Below are positions 27,951 to 36,843 of a stretch of 64,000 nucleotides of DNA, piece by piece. The translations under genes and the position numbers were made by a program. The stretch covers positions 124,001-188,000 of the forward strand of contig NZ_AUEA01000009.1 of the NCBI RefSeq assembly GCF_000425745.1. The letters are read 5' to 3'. The notes beneath the pieces are model-generated. The model was not told the DNA's origin. It saw only the letters and a program-made list of their open reading frames with translations, and did not search any database. Origin of the DNA: Pseudomonas cremoricolorata DSM 17059 = NBRC 16634. Lineage in GTDB: Bacteria; Pseudomonadota; Gammaproteobacteria; Pseudomonadales; Pseudomonadaceae. Positions within the stretch are counted from its first letter, which is position 1. The number at the start of each line of letters is the position of its first letter.

Positions 27951-28960
27951 AAATCGCCATCGTCAATGACATGCCCATGGCCGTGGAGGCACTGCGCCGG
28001 GCCATCGCCTTCGAGCCCGCGCATGAGGTGATCTGGGTCGCCGGCAACGGCGCCGAGGCCGTCGCGCGCTGCCGCGAGCAGATCCCGGACCTGATTCTGA
28101 TGGACCTGATCATGCCGGTGATGGACGGCGTCGAGGCGACCCGGCAGATCATGGCCGACACCCCGTGCGCCATCGTCATCGTCACCGTCGACCGCAAGCA
28201 GAACGTGCACCGGGTGTTCGAGGCCATGGGCCATGGCGCCCTGGATGTGGTCGACACCCCGTCGCTGGGCGCAGGTGATGCCCGCGAGGCAGCGGCGCCA
28301 CTGTTGCGCAAGATTTTCAACATTGGCTGGCTGATCGGCCAGCAGCGGCCCAGCGCGCCGCGAGCGATGCCCTCGACGCAGCGCCACGACGTGCAGCGCC
28401 GCGCGCTGGTGGCGATTGGCTCATCGGCCGGCGGCCCGGCCGCGCTCGAGGTACTGCTCAAGGCCCTGCCCAAGGATTTTCCGGCCGCCATCGTGCTGGT
28501 GCAGCATGTCGACCAGGTGTTCGCCGCCGGCATGGCCGAGTGGCTCAGCGGGGTCTCCGGGTTGCCGGTGCGCCTGGCCCGCGAGGGCGAGCCGCCGCAG
28601 GCTGGGCACGTATTACTGGCCGGCACCAATCATCACATCCGTCTGCTGCACAATGGCCAGCTGGCCTATACCCCGGAGCCTGTGAATGAAATCTACCGGC
28701 CCTCGATCGATGTGTTCTTCGAGAGCGTGGCGCGCTACTGGAACGGCGAGGCGGTGGGCGTGTTGCTGACCGGCATGGGCCGGGACGGCGCCCAGGGCCT
28801 GAAACTGATGCGCGAGCAGGGCTTTCTGACCATCGCCCAGGACCAGCTCAGCAGTGCGGTGTACGGCATGCCCAAGGCTGCCGCGGCGATCGACGCCGCG
28901 GTGGAAATCCGCCCGCTGGAGCGTATCGCCGGGCGACTTACGGAAGTCTTTTCGAAATGA
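27947..28960 (+). CDS. wspF: CheB-type receptor methylesterase WspF
   Basis: A 337-residue two-domain esterase, the negative regulator of the Wsp pathway. An N-terminal receiver has D53 in LILMDLIMP. The C-terminal CheB esterase has the GSSAGGPAAL serine loop near residue 161, HVDQVFAAGMAEWL and GMGRDGAQGL (catalytic Asp). In other pseudomonads, loss of WspF locks WspR on and gives wrinkly colonies. The reading frame here is intact, so this strain should not be a wspF-null variant. Confidence 0.92.
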   Translation: MKIAIVNDMPMAVEALRRAIAFEPAHEVIWVAGNGAEAVARCREQIPDLILMDLIMPVMDGVEATRQIMADTPCAIVIVTVDRKQNVHRVFEAMGHGALDVVDTPSLGAGDAREAAAPLLRKIFNIGWLIGQQRPSAPRAMPSTQRHDVQRRALVAIGSSAGGPAALEVLLKALPKDFPAAIVLVQHVDQVFAAGMAEWLSGVSGLPVRLAREGEPPQAGHVLLAGTNHHIRLLHNGQLAYTPEPVNEIYRPSIDVFFESVARYWNGEAVGVLLTGMGRDGAQGLKLMREQGFLTIAQDQLSSAVYGMPKAAAAIDAAVEIRPLERIAGRLTEVFSK

Positions 28961-29008
28961 CGATATTTGAGTCGTGCCGCATGACCGGCAATGACCTGGT
29001 GAATAGGC

Positions 29009-30013
29009 ATGAATGATCTACTGCTCGAGGGTTTCAACGCCAGCAACGAGAATTCGGCGATGGTCTTGCTGGTCGACGATCAGGCGATGATCGGCGAGGC
29101 GGTGCGCCGCGGTCTGGCCAACGAGGAAAACATCGATTTCCACTTCTGCGCCGACCCGCACCAGGCGGTGGCCCAGGCCATTCGCATCAAGCCGACGGTG
29201 ATCCTGCAGGACTTGATCATGCCGGGCCTGGATGGCCTGACGCTGGTGCGCGAGTACCGCAACAACCCGGCGACCCAGGACATTCCGATCATCGTCCTGT
29301 CGACCAAGGAAGACCCGCTGGTCAAGAGCGCGGCGTTCGCTGCCGGGGCCAACGATTACCTGGTCAAGCTGCCCGACACCATCGAACTGGTAGCGCGCAT
29401 CCGCTATCACTCGCGCTCGTACCTGACCCTGCTGCAACGCGATGAAGCCTACCGCGCGCTGCGCGTGAGCCAGCAGCAGTTGCTCGACACCAACCTGATG
29501 CTGCAGCGGCTGATGAACTCCGACGGCCTCACCGGGTTATCCAACCGCCGTCACTTCGATGAATACCTGGAACTGGAATGGCGCCGCGCCATGCGCGAGC
29601 AGAATCAGCTGTCGCTGCTGATGATCGATGTCGACTACTTCAAGTCGTTCAACGACACCTTTGGCCACCTGGCCGGCGACGAAGCCCTGCGCCAGGTGGC
29701 CGATGCCATCCGCCGTTCCTGCGCCCGTCCAAGCGACCTGCCGGCGCGCTATGGCGGTGAGGAGTTCGCCCTGGTACTGCCCAACACCTCGCCGGGTGGC
29801 GCGCGCCTGGTGGCCGAGAAACTGCGCCAGACCGTGCTGGCGCTGGACATCCCGCATACCACCCCAGCGGCCGATTCGCGCCTGACTGTGAGCATTGGTC
29901 TTGCCACCCAGACCCCGGAAATCGGCAGCCTGTGCCGGCAATTGATTTCGGCGGCCGACAAGGGGCTGTATCAGGCGAAGAAGGAAGGGCGTAACCGCGT
30001 CGGGGTGGCCTGA
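29009..30013 (+). CDS. wspR: response-regulator diguanylate cyclase WspR
   Basis: A 334-residue receiver-GGDEF protein that makes cyclic di-GMP. Receiver: acidic pair in LLVDDQAM, acceptor D68 in ILQDLIMPG, and a KLP motif. A helical stalk leads to the cyclase domain with active-site GGEEF at 249-253. The allosteric inhibitory site RPSD (R-x-x-D) is intact five residues before it, so product feedback should operate. It is the output of the upstream wsp genes and lies 48 bases after wspF. Confidence 0.95.
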   Translation: MNDLLLEGFNASNENSAMVLLVDDQAMIGEAVRRGLANEENIDFHFCADPHQAVAQAIRIKPTVILQDLIMPGLDGLTLVREYRNNPATQDIPIIVLSTKEDPLVKSAAFAAGANDYLVKLPDTIELVARIRYHSRSYLTLLQRDEAYRALRVSQQQLLDTNLMLQRLMNSDGLTGLSNRRHFDEYLELEWRRAMREQNQLSLLMIDVDYFKSFNDTFGHLAGDEALRQVADAIRRSCARPSDLPARYGGEEFALVLPNTSPGGARLVAEKLRQTVLALDIPHTTPAADSRLTVSIGLATQTPEIGSLCRQLISAADKGLYQAKKEGRNRVGVA

Positions 30014-30098
30014 AGCGCATCACGAACGGGCCGGCGGCCGAGGTGCCTGGCGTGCTACCGAGCGCCCGATGGGCCTGCCGCGATAGTGCAGACTGGTT

Positions 30099-30104
30099 TA
30101 TACT
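30099..30104 (+). promoter_or_regulatory. -10 box of likely prfB promoter
   Basis: A TATACT hexamer 42 bases before the prfB start, in the gap after wspR. The 17-base-upstream hexamer (TGCCGC) is a poor -35, so confidence is limited. Confidence 0.4.
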
Positions 30105-30145
30105 CTGCGGCTTTTCACCGAATCCTGCGAGAGAGTCCGCCGCCC

Positions 30146-31241
30146 ATGGAAATCCAACCGATCCTCAATACCATCAAGGACCTCAACGAGCGGTCCCAGT
30201 CGATTCGGGGGTATCTTTGACTACGATCAAAAGCATGACCGCCTGATCGAAGTCAATCGCGAGCTGGAAGACCCGGCCGTGTGGAACAAGCCTGAATACG
30301 CCCAGACCCTGGGCCGCGAGCGCGCCATGCTGGCGCAGGTGGTCGAGACCCTCGACAAGATGGCCAACGGCCTTGCCGACTGCAAGGACCTGCTCGACAT
30401 GGCCGTCGAAGAAGACGACGAGGGCACCGTCAGCGACGTCGAAAGCGAACTGCAGAGCCTGGAAGAAGCCCTGGCCCAGCTCGAATTCCGCCGTATGTTC
30501 AGCGGCGAGATGGACATGAACAACGCCTACCTGGACATCCAGGCCGGCTCCGGCGGCACCGAGGCCCAGGACTGGGCCAACATCCTCTTGCGCATGTACC
30601 TGCGCTGGGCCGACAAGCGCGGCTTCGACGCCACCATCATCGAACTCTCCGAAGGCGAAGTGGCCGGCATCAAGGGCGCCACGGTGCACATCAAGGGCGA
30701 ATACGTGTTCGGCTGGCTGCGCACCGAAATCGGCGTGCACCGTCTGGTGCGTAAAAGTCCGTTCGACTCCGGTGCGCGTCGCCACACCTCGTTCTCGGCG
30801 GTGTTCGTCTCGCCCGAGATCGATGACAAGGTCGAGATCGACATCAATCCGTCCGACCTGCGCATCGACACCTACCGCTCCTCGGGCGCCGGTGGTCAGC
30901 ACGTCAACACCACCGACTCTGCGGTGCGTATCACCCACGTGCCGACCAATACCGTGGTCGCGTGCCAGAACGAACGCTCACAGCACGCCAACAAGGACAC
31001 CGCCATGAAAATGCTGCGGGCCAAGTTGTACGAGCTGGAAATGCAGAAACGCAATGCCGCCTCCCAGGCCCTGGAAGACAGCAAGTCCGACATCGGCTGG
31101 GGCCACCAGATTCGCTCCTACGTGCTGGACGACTCGCGGATCAAGGATCTGCGCACCGGCGTCGAGCGCAGCGACTGCCAGAAGGTCCTCGATGGCGACC
31201 TCGACCAGTACCTGGAGGCCAGCCTCAAGCAGGGGCTGTAA
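30146..31241 (+). CDS. prfB: peptide chain release factor 2, with programmed +1 frameshift
   Basis: RF2 recognises UGA and UAA stops. The gene is read in two frames: 24 codons from the ATG at 30146 to an in-frame TGA at 30218-30220, in the context GGGGGTATCTTTGAC. After a +1 slip at CTT the frame continues with GAC at 30219 to the stop, giving 364 residues, the usual length. The Shine-Dalgarno-like GGGGG upstream of the slip site and the CTT-TGA-C slip site are both present. The protein has the RF2 anticodon-like SPF motif (RKSPFDSG) and the catalytic GGQ ([10 protein letters not shown]). This autoregulates RF2 levels. lysS follows after 92 bases. Confidence 0.96.
30211..30221 (+). other. programmed +1 ribosomal frameshift site of prfB
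   Basis: The slip sequence TATCTTTGACT: a P-site CTT tRNA moves one base to TTT when the UGA at 30218-30220 is slow to be recognised. A GGGGG tract three bases upstream can pair with 16S rRNA to promote the shift. Low RF2 therefore raises RF2 production. Confidence 0.93.
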
Positions 31242-31333
31242 GCCGCACACCACCGCCGCGCAGGCCGGTCGCCCCCGGCCTCGCGCGCCTCGCCCGCCAA
31301 GGGCCACGAATACCTGATGGAAAGACTGACGAC

Positions 31334-32836
31334 ATGAGCGACCAGAACACCGCAACCCCCGACCTGCAGCAGGAAGAAAACGCCCTGATCGCCCTGCGCA
31401 AGAGCAAGCTTGCCGCCGAGCGCGCCAAGGGCAACGCCTTCCCCAACGACTTCCGCCGCGACAGCTACTGCAATGACCTGCAGCAGCAATACGTCGACCA
31501 GACCAAGGAAGCCCTGGAAGCTGCAGCGATTCCGGTCAAGGTTGCCGGTCGTATCATGCTCAACCGCGGCTCGTTCATGGTCATTCAGGACATGACCGGG
31601 CGCATCCAGGTCTACGTCAACCGCAAGACCCTGCCGGCCGAAACCCTGGCCGAGGTGAAAACCTGGGACCTGGGCGACATCATCAGCGCCGAAGGCACCC
31701 TGGCCCGTTCCGGCAAGGGCGACCTGTACGTCGAGATGACCCAGGTGCGCCTGCTGACCAAATCGCTGCGCCCGCTGCCCGACAAGCACCACGGCCTGAC
31801 CGATACCGAGCAGCGCTACCGCCAGCGCTACGTCGACCTGATGGTCAACGAAGAAACCCGCCACACCTTCCGCGTGCGCTCGCAGGTGATCTCGCACATT
31901 CGCAGCTTCCTGGCCAAGCGCGACTTCCTCGAAGTCGAGACACCGATGCTGCAGACCATCCCTGGCGGCGCGGCGGCCAAGCCGTTCGAAACCCACCACA
32001 ATGCCCTGGACATGGCCATGTTCCTGCGCATCGCGCCTGAGCTTTACCTCAAGCGCCTGGTGGTCGGTGGCTTCGAGAAGGTCTTCGAGATCAACCGCAA
32101 CTTCCGCAACGAAGGCGTCTCGACCCGGCACAACCCCGAGTTCACCATGCTCGAGTTCTACCAGGCCTACGCCGATTACCGCGACAACATGGACCTCACC
32201 GAGGAACTGTTCCGCGAGCTGGCCGAACTGGTGCTGGGCAGCACCGACGTGCCTTACGGCGACAAGGTGTTCCACTTCGGCGAACCGTTCGCCCGCCTGA
32301 GCGTGTTCGACTCGATCCTCAAGTACAACCCGGAACTGACCGCAGCTGACCTGCAGGATGTCGACAAGGCGCGCGCCATCGCCAAGCAGGCCGGTGCCAA
32401 GGTGCTCGGCCACGAAGGCCTGGGCAAGTTGCAGGTGATGATTTTCGAAGAGCTGGTCGAGCACAAGCTCGAGCAGCCGCACTTCATCACCGAGTACCCG
32501 TTCGAAGTCTCGCCGCTGGCCCGTCGCAACGACGACAACCCGGCCGTGACCGACCGCTTCGAGTTGTTCATCGGCGGCCGCGAGATCGCCAACGCCTACT
32601 CCGAGCTCAACGATGCCGAAGACCAGGCTGAGCGCTTCCTGGCCCAAGTGGCCGAGAAGGACGCCGGTGACGACGAAGCCATGCACTTCGACGCCGATTT
32701 CGTCCAGGCGCTGGAATACGGCATGCCGCCAACGGCGGGCGAGGGCATCGGCATCGACCGCCTGGTGATGCTGCTGACCAACTCGCCGTCGATCCGCGAC
32801 GTGATCCTGTTCCCGCACATGCGTCCCCAGGCCTGA
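31334..32836 (+). CDS. lysS: lysyl-tRNA synthetase, class II
   Basis: A 500-residue class II LysRS. It has an N-terminal OB-fold anticodon-binding domain (about 65-145) and a catalytic domain with motif 2 ([20 protein letters not shown]) and motif 3 ([16 protein letters not shown]). The ATG at 31334 gives the standard length; reading further upstream enters the prfB gene in another frame. It forms the conserved prfB-lysS pair and ends in a strong terminator. Confidence 0.96.
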   Translation: MSDQNTATPDLQQEENALIALRKSKLAAERAKGNAFPNDFRRDSYCNDLQQQYVDQTKEALEAAAIPVKVAGRIMLNRGSFMVIQDMTGRIQVYVNRKTLPAETLAEVKTWDLGDIISAEGTLARSGKGDLYVEMTQVRLLTKSLRPLPDKHHGLTDTEQRYRQRYVDLMVNEETRHTFRVRSQVISHIRSFLAKRDFLEVETPMLQTIPGGAAAKPFETHHNALDMAMFLRIAPELYLKRLVVGGFEKVFEINRNFRNEGVSTRHNPEFTMLEFYQAYADYRDNMDLTEELFRELAELVLGSTDVPYGDKVFHFGEPFARLSVFDSILKYNPELTAADLQDVDKARAIAKQAGAKVLGHEGLGKLQVMIFEELVEHKLEQPHFITEYPFEVSPLARRNDDNPAVTDRFELFIGGREIANAYSELNDAEDQAERFLAQVAEKDAGDDEAMHFDADFVQALEYGMPPTAGEGIGIDRLVMLLTNSPSIRDVILFPHMRPQA

Positions 32837-32842
32837 GTGAGA

Positions 32843-32868
32843 AGCCGCCCCTACGGGCGGCTTTTTTT
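32843..32868 (+). terminator. intrinsic terminator of prfB-lysS
   Basis: An eight-base stem (AGCCGCCC/GGGCGGCT) with a CTAC loop and seven Ts, six bases past the lysS stop. Confidence 0.92.
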
Positions 32869-32870
32869 AG

Positions 32871-32975
32871 CTGCGAGCTGCAAGCTTTAAGCTACAAGCC
32901 AAAGCCAAATGCGTACCGGCTTTTGCTTGCGCTTGCGCTTGCAGCTTGCAGCTCGCCGCTCGCCGCTAGCCACTC
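32871..32975. repeat. dyad element of imperfect heptamer repeats, copy 2
   Basis: A second copy of the element seen between hom and thrC. The left arm (32871-32898) reads CTGCGAG, CTGCAAG, CTTTAAG, CTACAAG. The right arm (32926-32975) reads CTTGCG twice (six-mers), CTTGCAG twice, CTCGCCG twice, CTAGCCA, CTC. The core is only 27 bases. It lies immediately after the lysS terminator and right before the TetR gene's start, so it may affect that gene's promoter. Confidence 0.8.
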
Positions 32976-32990
32976 CACTGAGGTTGAGCC

Positions 32991-33707
32991 GTGTCCCCTT
33001 CACTTGTCTCCCAGGGCGCCGCCGGTATCGCCAGCGCCGTCGCTGAAAACGTGCAGTACCAGGGTCGCAAGACCGCCCGGCAGGGCAGCGAGCAGCGCCG
33101 GCAGAAGATTCTCGATGCGGCGATGCGCGTTGTCGTGCGTGATGGCGTGCGCGGGGTGCGGCATCGGGCGGTGGCGGCCGAGGCGCAGGTGCCGCTGTCG
33201 GCCACGACCTACTACTTCAAGGACATCGAAGACCTGCTCACCGATACCTTCGCCCAGTACGTCGCGCGCAGCGCCGATTACATGGCCAAGTTGTGGGCGA
33301 CCACCGAAGGCGTGCTGCGTGAGCTGATCGCCCAGGGCGACGGTAGCCCGGCTGCGCGGGCACGGCTGGCTGACGAGATCGCGCAGATGACCGCCGACTA
33401 CGTCAGTCGCCAGTTGCTCAACCGGCGTGATTTTCTCATCGCCGAGCAGGCGTTTCGCCAGGAGGCGCTGCTCTGCCCGCGCCTGGCCGAGCTGGTGCGC
33501 GCCCATGAGCAGATCCTCTTGCACGGTGCGCGGCAGATGCTCGAGGTGATTGGCTCGGCGCAGCCCGAGCAGGACGCCCTGGTGTTGACGGCGATGATCG
33601 AGCAGATGGAGTATCAGGGCCTGCTGCGCCGGGCCGATACGCCTGACGATGGGCAAATGCTCGCGATCCTCAGCCGTTACCTGCACCTGGTGCTGGCAGC
33701 GGGGTAA
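32991..33707 (+). CDS. TetR/AcrR family transcriptional regulator
   Basis: A 238-residue regulator. An N-terminal tail (1-30) precedes the TetR helix-turn-helix (about 34-80: KILDAAMRVVVRDGVRGVRHRAVAAEAQV and the LSATTYYFKDIEDLL end of the recognition helix). The C-terminal two-thirds is a helical ligand-binding domain without a recognisable ligand signature. It starts with GTG after GAGGTTGAGCC. Possible targets are the lipoprotein and DUF1704 genes just downstream, but this is only positional. Confidence 0.82.
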   Translation: MSPSLVSQGAAGIASAVAENVQYQGRKTARQGSEQRRQKILDAAMRVVVRDGVRGVRHRAVAAEAQVPLSATTYYFKDIEDLLTDTFAQYVARSADYMAKLWATTEGVLRELIAQGDGSPAARARLADEIAQMTADYVSRQLLNRRDFLIAEQAFRQEALLCPRLAELVRAHEQILLHGARQMLEVIGSAQPEQDALVLTAMIEQMEYQGLLRRADTPDDGQMLAILSRYLHLVLAAG

Positions 33708-33735
33708 GGCGCGACCCTTTTTTCTGGAGAAGCCG

Positions 33736-34281
33736 ATGAACCCCTGGCGTGCGCTGTTGGCCTTGTCATTCCTGCTGTTGGGCGGTTGTCTGGTGACCTT
33801 CGATGAACCCTTGCCGGGCGCCGGCAGCGCGCCCAAGGCGCTGCTCGGGCAGTGGCGCAGCCAGGACGCCTGGGGCGAGCCACTGACCCTGAGCATCGGC
33901 CGCGACAAGGCCGGCGTCTATACCGCGACCGCCCAGGCCCAGGGCAAGCCGGCGCAGCGCTATCGGTTCACTGTGCTGCAGCGAGGCCATCGCTGGTATG
34001 CCTCGGCAGCGGTCCCGGCTGCCTTCGGTTCTGGCTTTACCGTCGCAGGCTTCGACCTGGTAGGGCGTCGTGAGCTGGTCATCTACAGTCTGGATGTCGA
34101 GCAGGTCAGGCAGGCGGTCGAGGCCGGTGAGCTCGAAGGCCATGCCGTCGACGTAGCGGCAGACGACGGCCCGGGCATGCGCATCGACACTCCGCCTTCC
34201 CAGCTCCAGGCCTACCTGGATGATCCGGCCAACAGCGACCTGTTCGTCGAGGCCGCCCGTTTCCAGCGCATGGAGCAGTGA
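33736..34281 (+). CDS. putative lipoprotein
   Basis: A 181-residue exported protein with a lipoprotein signal peptide: MNPWRALLALSFLLLGGC, with the lipobox LGGC and C18 as the lipidation site. The mature part is a beta-rich domain (GQWRSQDAWGEPLTLSIGRD and later RYRFTVLQRGHRWYAS) of unknown function. The ATG at 33736 follows TGGAGAAGCCG. It is 28 bases after the TetR gene and 24 before the DUF1704 gene, so a small operon is likely. Confidence 0.75.
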   Translation: MNPWRALLALSFLLLGGCLVTFDEPLPGAGSAPKALLGQWRSQDAWGEPLTLSIGRDKAGVYTATAQAQGKPAQRYRFTVLQRGHRWYASAAVPAAFGSGFTVAGFDLVGRRELVIYSLDVEQVRQAVEAGELEGHAVDVAADDGPGMRIDTPPSQLQAYLDDPANSDLFVEAARFQRMEQ

Positions 34282-34305
34282 TTCCAGCGCTTCAAGGAGT
34301 CCTCG

Positions 34306-35583
34306 ATGGACGAATACCAGCAGACCATTCGCGCGCTGTCCGACCGCATCGTCGCCGCGCAGACACCGATTCGCGTGCTCGATGCGGTGAAATGGGACGA
34401 CAGCATCAAGCAGGCCTTCCTCGACGCCAAGGGCAAGGCAGCGCCTGCGGTCGATCGCGCCTATTACCAGAACCGCCCGCTGGGCTTCGATTCCAGCGCG
34501 GTGAAAGCTGAATTCCAGGCCATCGAGCGTGACATTACCCGACGCCTGGGCCAGTTCAACCCGGTCGGGCAGATCATGCGGCGCATGTGCAAGGAATACC
34601 GCATGGTGGTGCGCATGCTCGAAGCGCGCGGCACCGAAGACTTCGGCCTGATTTCCCAGGAGCTCTACGGCGCTGCATCCGATGCGTTCCACGCCGGTGA
34701 TCCGACCCTGGCGGACCTGGGGTTGATGCTGTCGAACTACCTGGACAACATCGACGGGCGCGGTGATCTGAAGGACGAAGCCAAGGATCTGAGCGCCAAG
34801 CAGGCGGTGGAGATTCTCCAGCGGCGCCTGAACACGGTGTTCGGTGAGGCCGAGGGCACCATCCGCGTGTTCGAATCCGACGGTATCGTCGCAGACGCCG
34901 CGGCGGGTGCCGACTATATCAAGGTGCGCGCCGATGCCCGCTTCAACAGCCGCGACGTGCGCGCGCTGGAGGTCCACGAAGGGTTGGTGCACGTCGGCAC
35001 CACCCTCAACGGCCTCAGTCAGCCGATCTGCACTTTCCTGGCCAAGGGCCCGCCTTCTTCGACGGTGACCCAGGAAGGCCTGGCCATTCTGATGGAAGTC
35101 ATCGCCTTCGCGTCCTACCCCAGCCGCCTGCGCAAGCTGACCAACCGCACCCGCGCCATCCACATGGTCGAGGAGGGCGCCGACTTCATGCAGGTGTATG
35201 CCTTCTTCCGCGAGCAGGGCTTCGACCTGGGCAACAGCTACAGCAATGCCAGCCGGGTGTTCCGCGGTTCGGTGCCCAATGGCCTGCCGTTTACCAAGGA
35301 CTTGTCCTACCTCAAGGGTTTCATCATGGTTTACAACTACATTCAGTTGGCCGTGAAGAAGGGCAAGCTGGAACAGATACCGCTGCTGTTCTGCGGCAAG
35401 ACCACCCTGGAAGACATGCGCACGCTGCGCCAGCTGGTCGAAGAGGGCTTGGTCGAGCCACCCAAGTACCTGCCCGAGCAATTCCGCGACCTCAATGCGT
35501 TGTCGGCCTGGATGTGCTTCTCCAACTTCCTCAACCACCTGAGCCTCGACCGCATTGAAGCCGACTACGCGAACATTCTCTAA
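34306..35583 (+). CDS. DUF1704 family putative zinc carboxypeptidase (QEGLA protein)
   Basis: A 425-residue protein of the family annotated as flavohemoglobin expression-modulating QEGLA motif protein (DUF1704). A zinc-peptidase signature is visible: H224-E225-G-L-V-H229 (an HExxxH), and a downstream Q256-E257-G-L-A in TVTQEGLAIL, whose glutamate would be the third ligand. The eukaryotic members MATCAP and its paralogues remove C-terminal tyrosine from tubulin. The bacterial substrate is not known, and the flavohaemoglobin name has weak support. There is no signal peptide, so it is cytosolic. The end overlaps the next gene by 29 bases. Confidence 0.82.
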   Translation: MDEYQQTIRALSDRIVAAQTPIRVLDAVKWDDSIKQAFLDAKGKAAPAVDRAYYQNRPLGFDSSAVKAEFQAIERDITRRLGQFNPVGQIMRRMCKEYRMVVRMLEARGTEDFGLISQELYGAASDAFHAGDPTLADLGLMLSNYLDNIDGRGDLKDEAKDLSAKQAVEILQRRLNTVFGEAEGTIRVFESDGIVADAAAGADYIKVRADARFNSRDVRALEVHEGLVHVGTTLNGLSQPICTFLAKGPPSSTVTQEGLAILMEVIAFASYPSRLRKLTNRTRAIHMVEEGADFMQVYAFFREQGFDLGNSYSNASRVFRGSVPNGLPFTKDLSYLKGFIMVYNYIQLAVKKGKLEQIPLLFCGKTTLEDMRTLRQLVEEGLVEPPKYLPEQFRDLNALSAWMCFSNFLNHLSLDRIEADYANIL

Positions 35584-36478
35584 GCGCCTGCGCGGTCTGC
35601 TCGTCGCCGGTGCCCTGCTGCTTTCGGCCGGATGCAGCAGCCTGCTGTTCTACCCAGAGCCAGGCCAGCCATTCACCCCCGAGCGGGCCGGCATCGCCTG
35701 GCGTGATGTGACCCTGACCACCGCCGATGGCGTGAAGCTGCACGGCTGGTGGCTGCCGTCAAAACAGGGGGTTGCGCTCAAGGGTACGGTGCTGCACCTG
35801 CATGGCAATGGCGGCAACCTGGCCGGCCATCTGGGCGGCAGCTACTGGCTGCCCGAGCAGGGCTATCAGGTGCTGATGCTCGACTACCGTGGCTATGGCC
35901 TGTCGCAGGGCACACCGAGCCTGCCGGCGGTGTACCAGGACTTGGCTGCGGCATTCGATTGGCTCGACCAGGCCCCTGAAGTGCGCGGCACACCGCGTTA
36001 CTTGCTGGGGCAAAGCCTGGGCGGTGCCCTGGCGATTCATTACCTGGCGCAACACCCCGAGCAGCGCAAGCGCTTTACGGCGCTGATTTTCGATGGGGTG
36101 CCGGCCAGTTACCGAGATGTCGGCCGCTATGCTCTGGGCACCTCCTGGCTGACCTGGCCGTTGCAGGTGCCGCTGGCCTGGCTGGTGCCCGACGGCGACA
36201 GCGCGATCCGTTCCATCGAACGCCTCGACAGCCCGCCCAAACTGTTCTTCCACAGCATCGACGACAACCTGGTGCCGTTGGACAACGGCATCCGCCTGTA
36301 CCAGCACGCGCCCCCGCCCAGGGTGCTGCAACTGACCCGTGGCGGCCATGTGCAGACCTTCGCCGATCCCAACTGGCGGCAGGTGATGCTGCGTTTCATG
36401 GACGACCCCACGCATTTCAACGGCCTACGGCGTCTTGCCGAAGTGCCCAACTACCCCGACGAGAAAGCCCCGCAATGA
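35555..36478 (+). CDS. alpha/beta hydrolase lipoprotein
   Basis: A 307-residue alpha/beta hydrolase with a lipoprotein signal (LLVAGALLLSAGCSS, C27). The fold shows oxyanion HLHGNGGNL, the nucleophile elbow G-Q-S154-L-G, the acid loop SIDDNLVPLD and the histidine in TRGGHVQTF, so a serine hydrolase triad is complete. Substrate is unknown. No ATG precedes the signal peptide; a TTG at 35555 within the end of the DUF1704 gene is the only sensible start, giving a 29-base overlap. The final codons overlap the next ATG (ATGA). Confidence 0.8.
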   Translation: MKPTTRTFSKRLRGLLVAGALLLSAGCSSLLFYPEPGQPFTPERAGIAWRDVTLTTADGVKLHGWWLPSKQGVALKGTVLHLHGNGGNLAGHLGGSYWLPEQGYQVLMLDYRGYGLSQGTPSLPAVYQDLAAAFDWLDQAPEVRGTPRYLLGQSLGGALAIHYLAQHPEQRKRFTALIFDGVPASYRDVGRYALGTSWLTWPLQVPLAWLVPDGDSAIRSIERLDSPPKLFFHSIDDNLVPLDNGIRLYQHAPPPRVLQLTRGGHVQTFADPNWRQVMLRFMDDPTHFNGLRRLAEVPNYPDEKAPQ

Positions 36479-36786
36479 GCGAAGAACGCAACGCCATCCC
36501 GCTGATCCTGACTGGCCTGGCGAGCATCTTCGTCACCGTCGGTGCGCTCTGGTACTACGGCTACCTGCATTTCGCCAAACCCGAAGATGCCTTGCTGTTG
36601 CAGGACTACACCATGCTCAAGACCGTACCCGGCGAGGACTACAAAGTTTCGCTGGCGCCGGCTGAACAGGTCGCCCATTGCATCGATGGCGTGCTGGTGC
36701 TGTTCGATACCCAGCAAAAGGGCCTGACCGGCGTGCTGGTGGACAATCGCAAGCGCGCCGTGCGCTGTGTGCAAGACGCCCCGTGA
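36475..36786 (+). CDS. small single-pass membrane protein
   Basis: A 103-residue hypothetical with one membrane segment (about 8-30: IPLILTGLASIFVTVGALWYYG) and a C-terminal soluble domain that starts with YGYLHFAKPEDALLLQDYTM. It has two cysteines (in VAHCIDG and VRCVQ). No family is recognised. Its ATG overlaps the hydrolase stop, so it is translated with it. A hairpin at 36793-36825 follows. Confidence 0.65.
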   Translation: MSEERNAIPLILTGLASIFVTVGALWYYGYLHFAKPEDALLLQDYTMLKTVPGEDYKVSLAPAEQVAHCIDGVLVLFDTQQKGLTGVLVDNRKRAVRCVQDAP

Positions 36787-36792
36787 AGCGAG

Positions 36793-36825
36793 CGCCATGG
36801 CAAGGCTTCTGTGCCCGCCATGGCG
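36793..36825 (+). terminator. weak stem-loop between the membrane protein gene and the toxin gene
   Basis: Two copies of CGCCATGGC in inverted orientation (each itself a palindrome) spaced by 15 bases, followed by TTCTT on the plus strand. It may separate the convergent transcripts. Confidence 0.3.
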
Positions 36826-36843
36826 TTCTTCGCAACGACCCGG

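Noticed and set aside
32991..36786. Regulation of the DUF1704/lipoprotein operon by the adjacent TetR gene
   Set aside because: Only positional evidence; no operator palindrome was identified, so not claimed as a finding.
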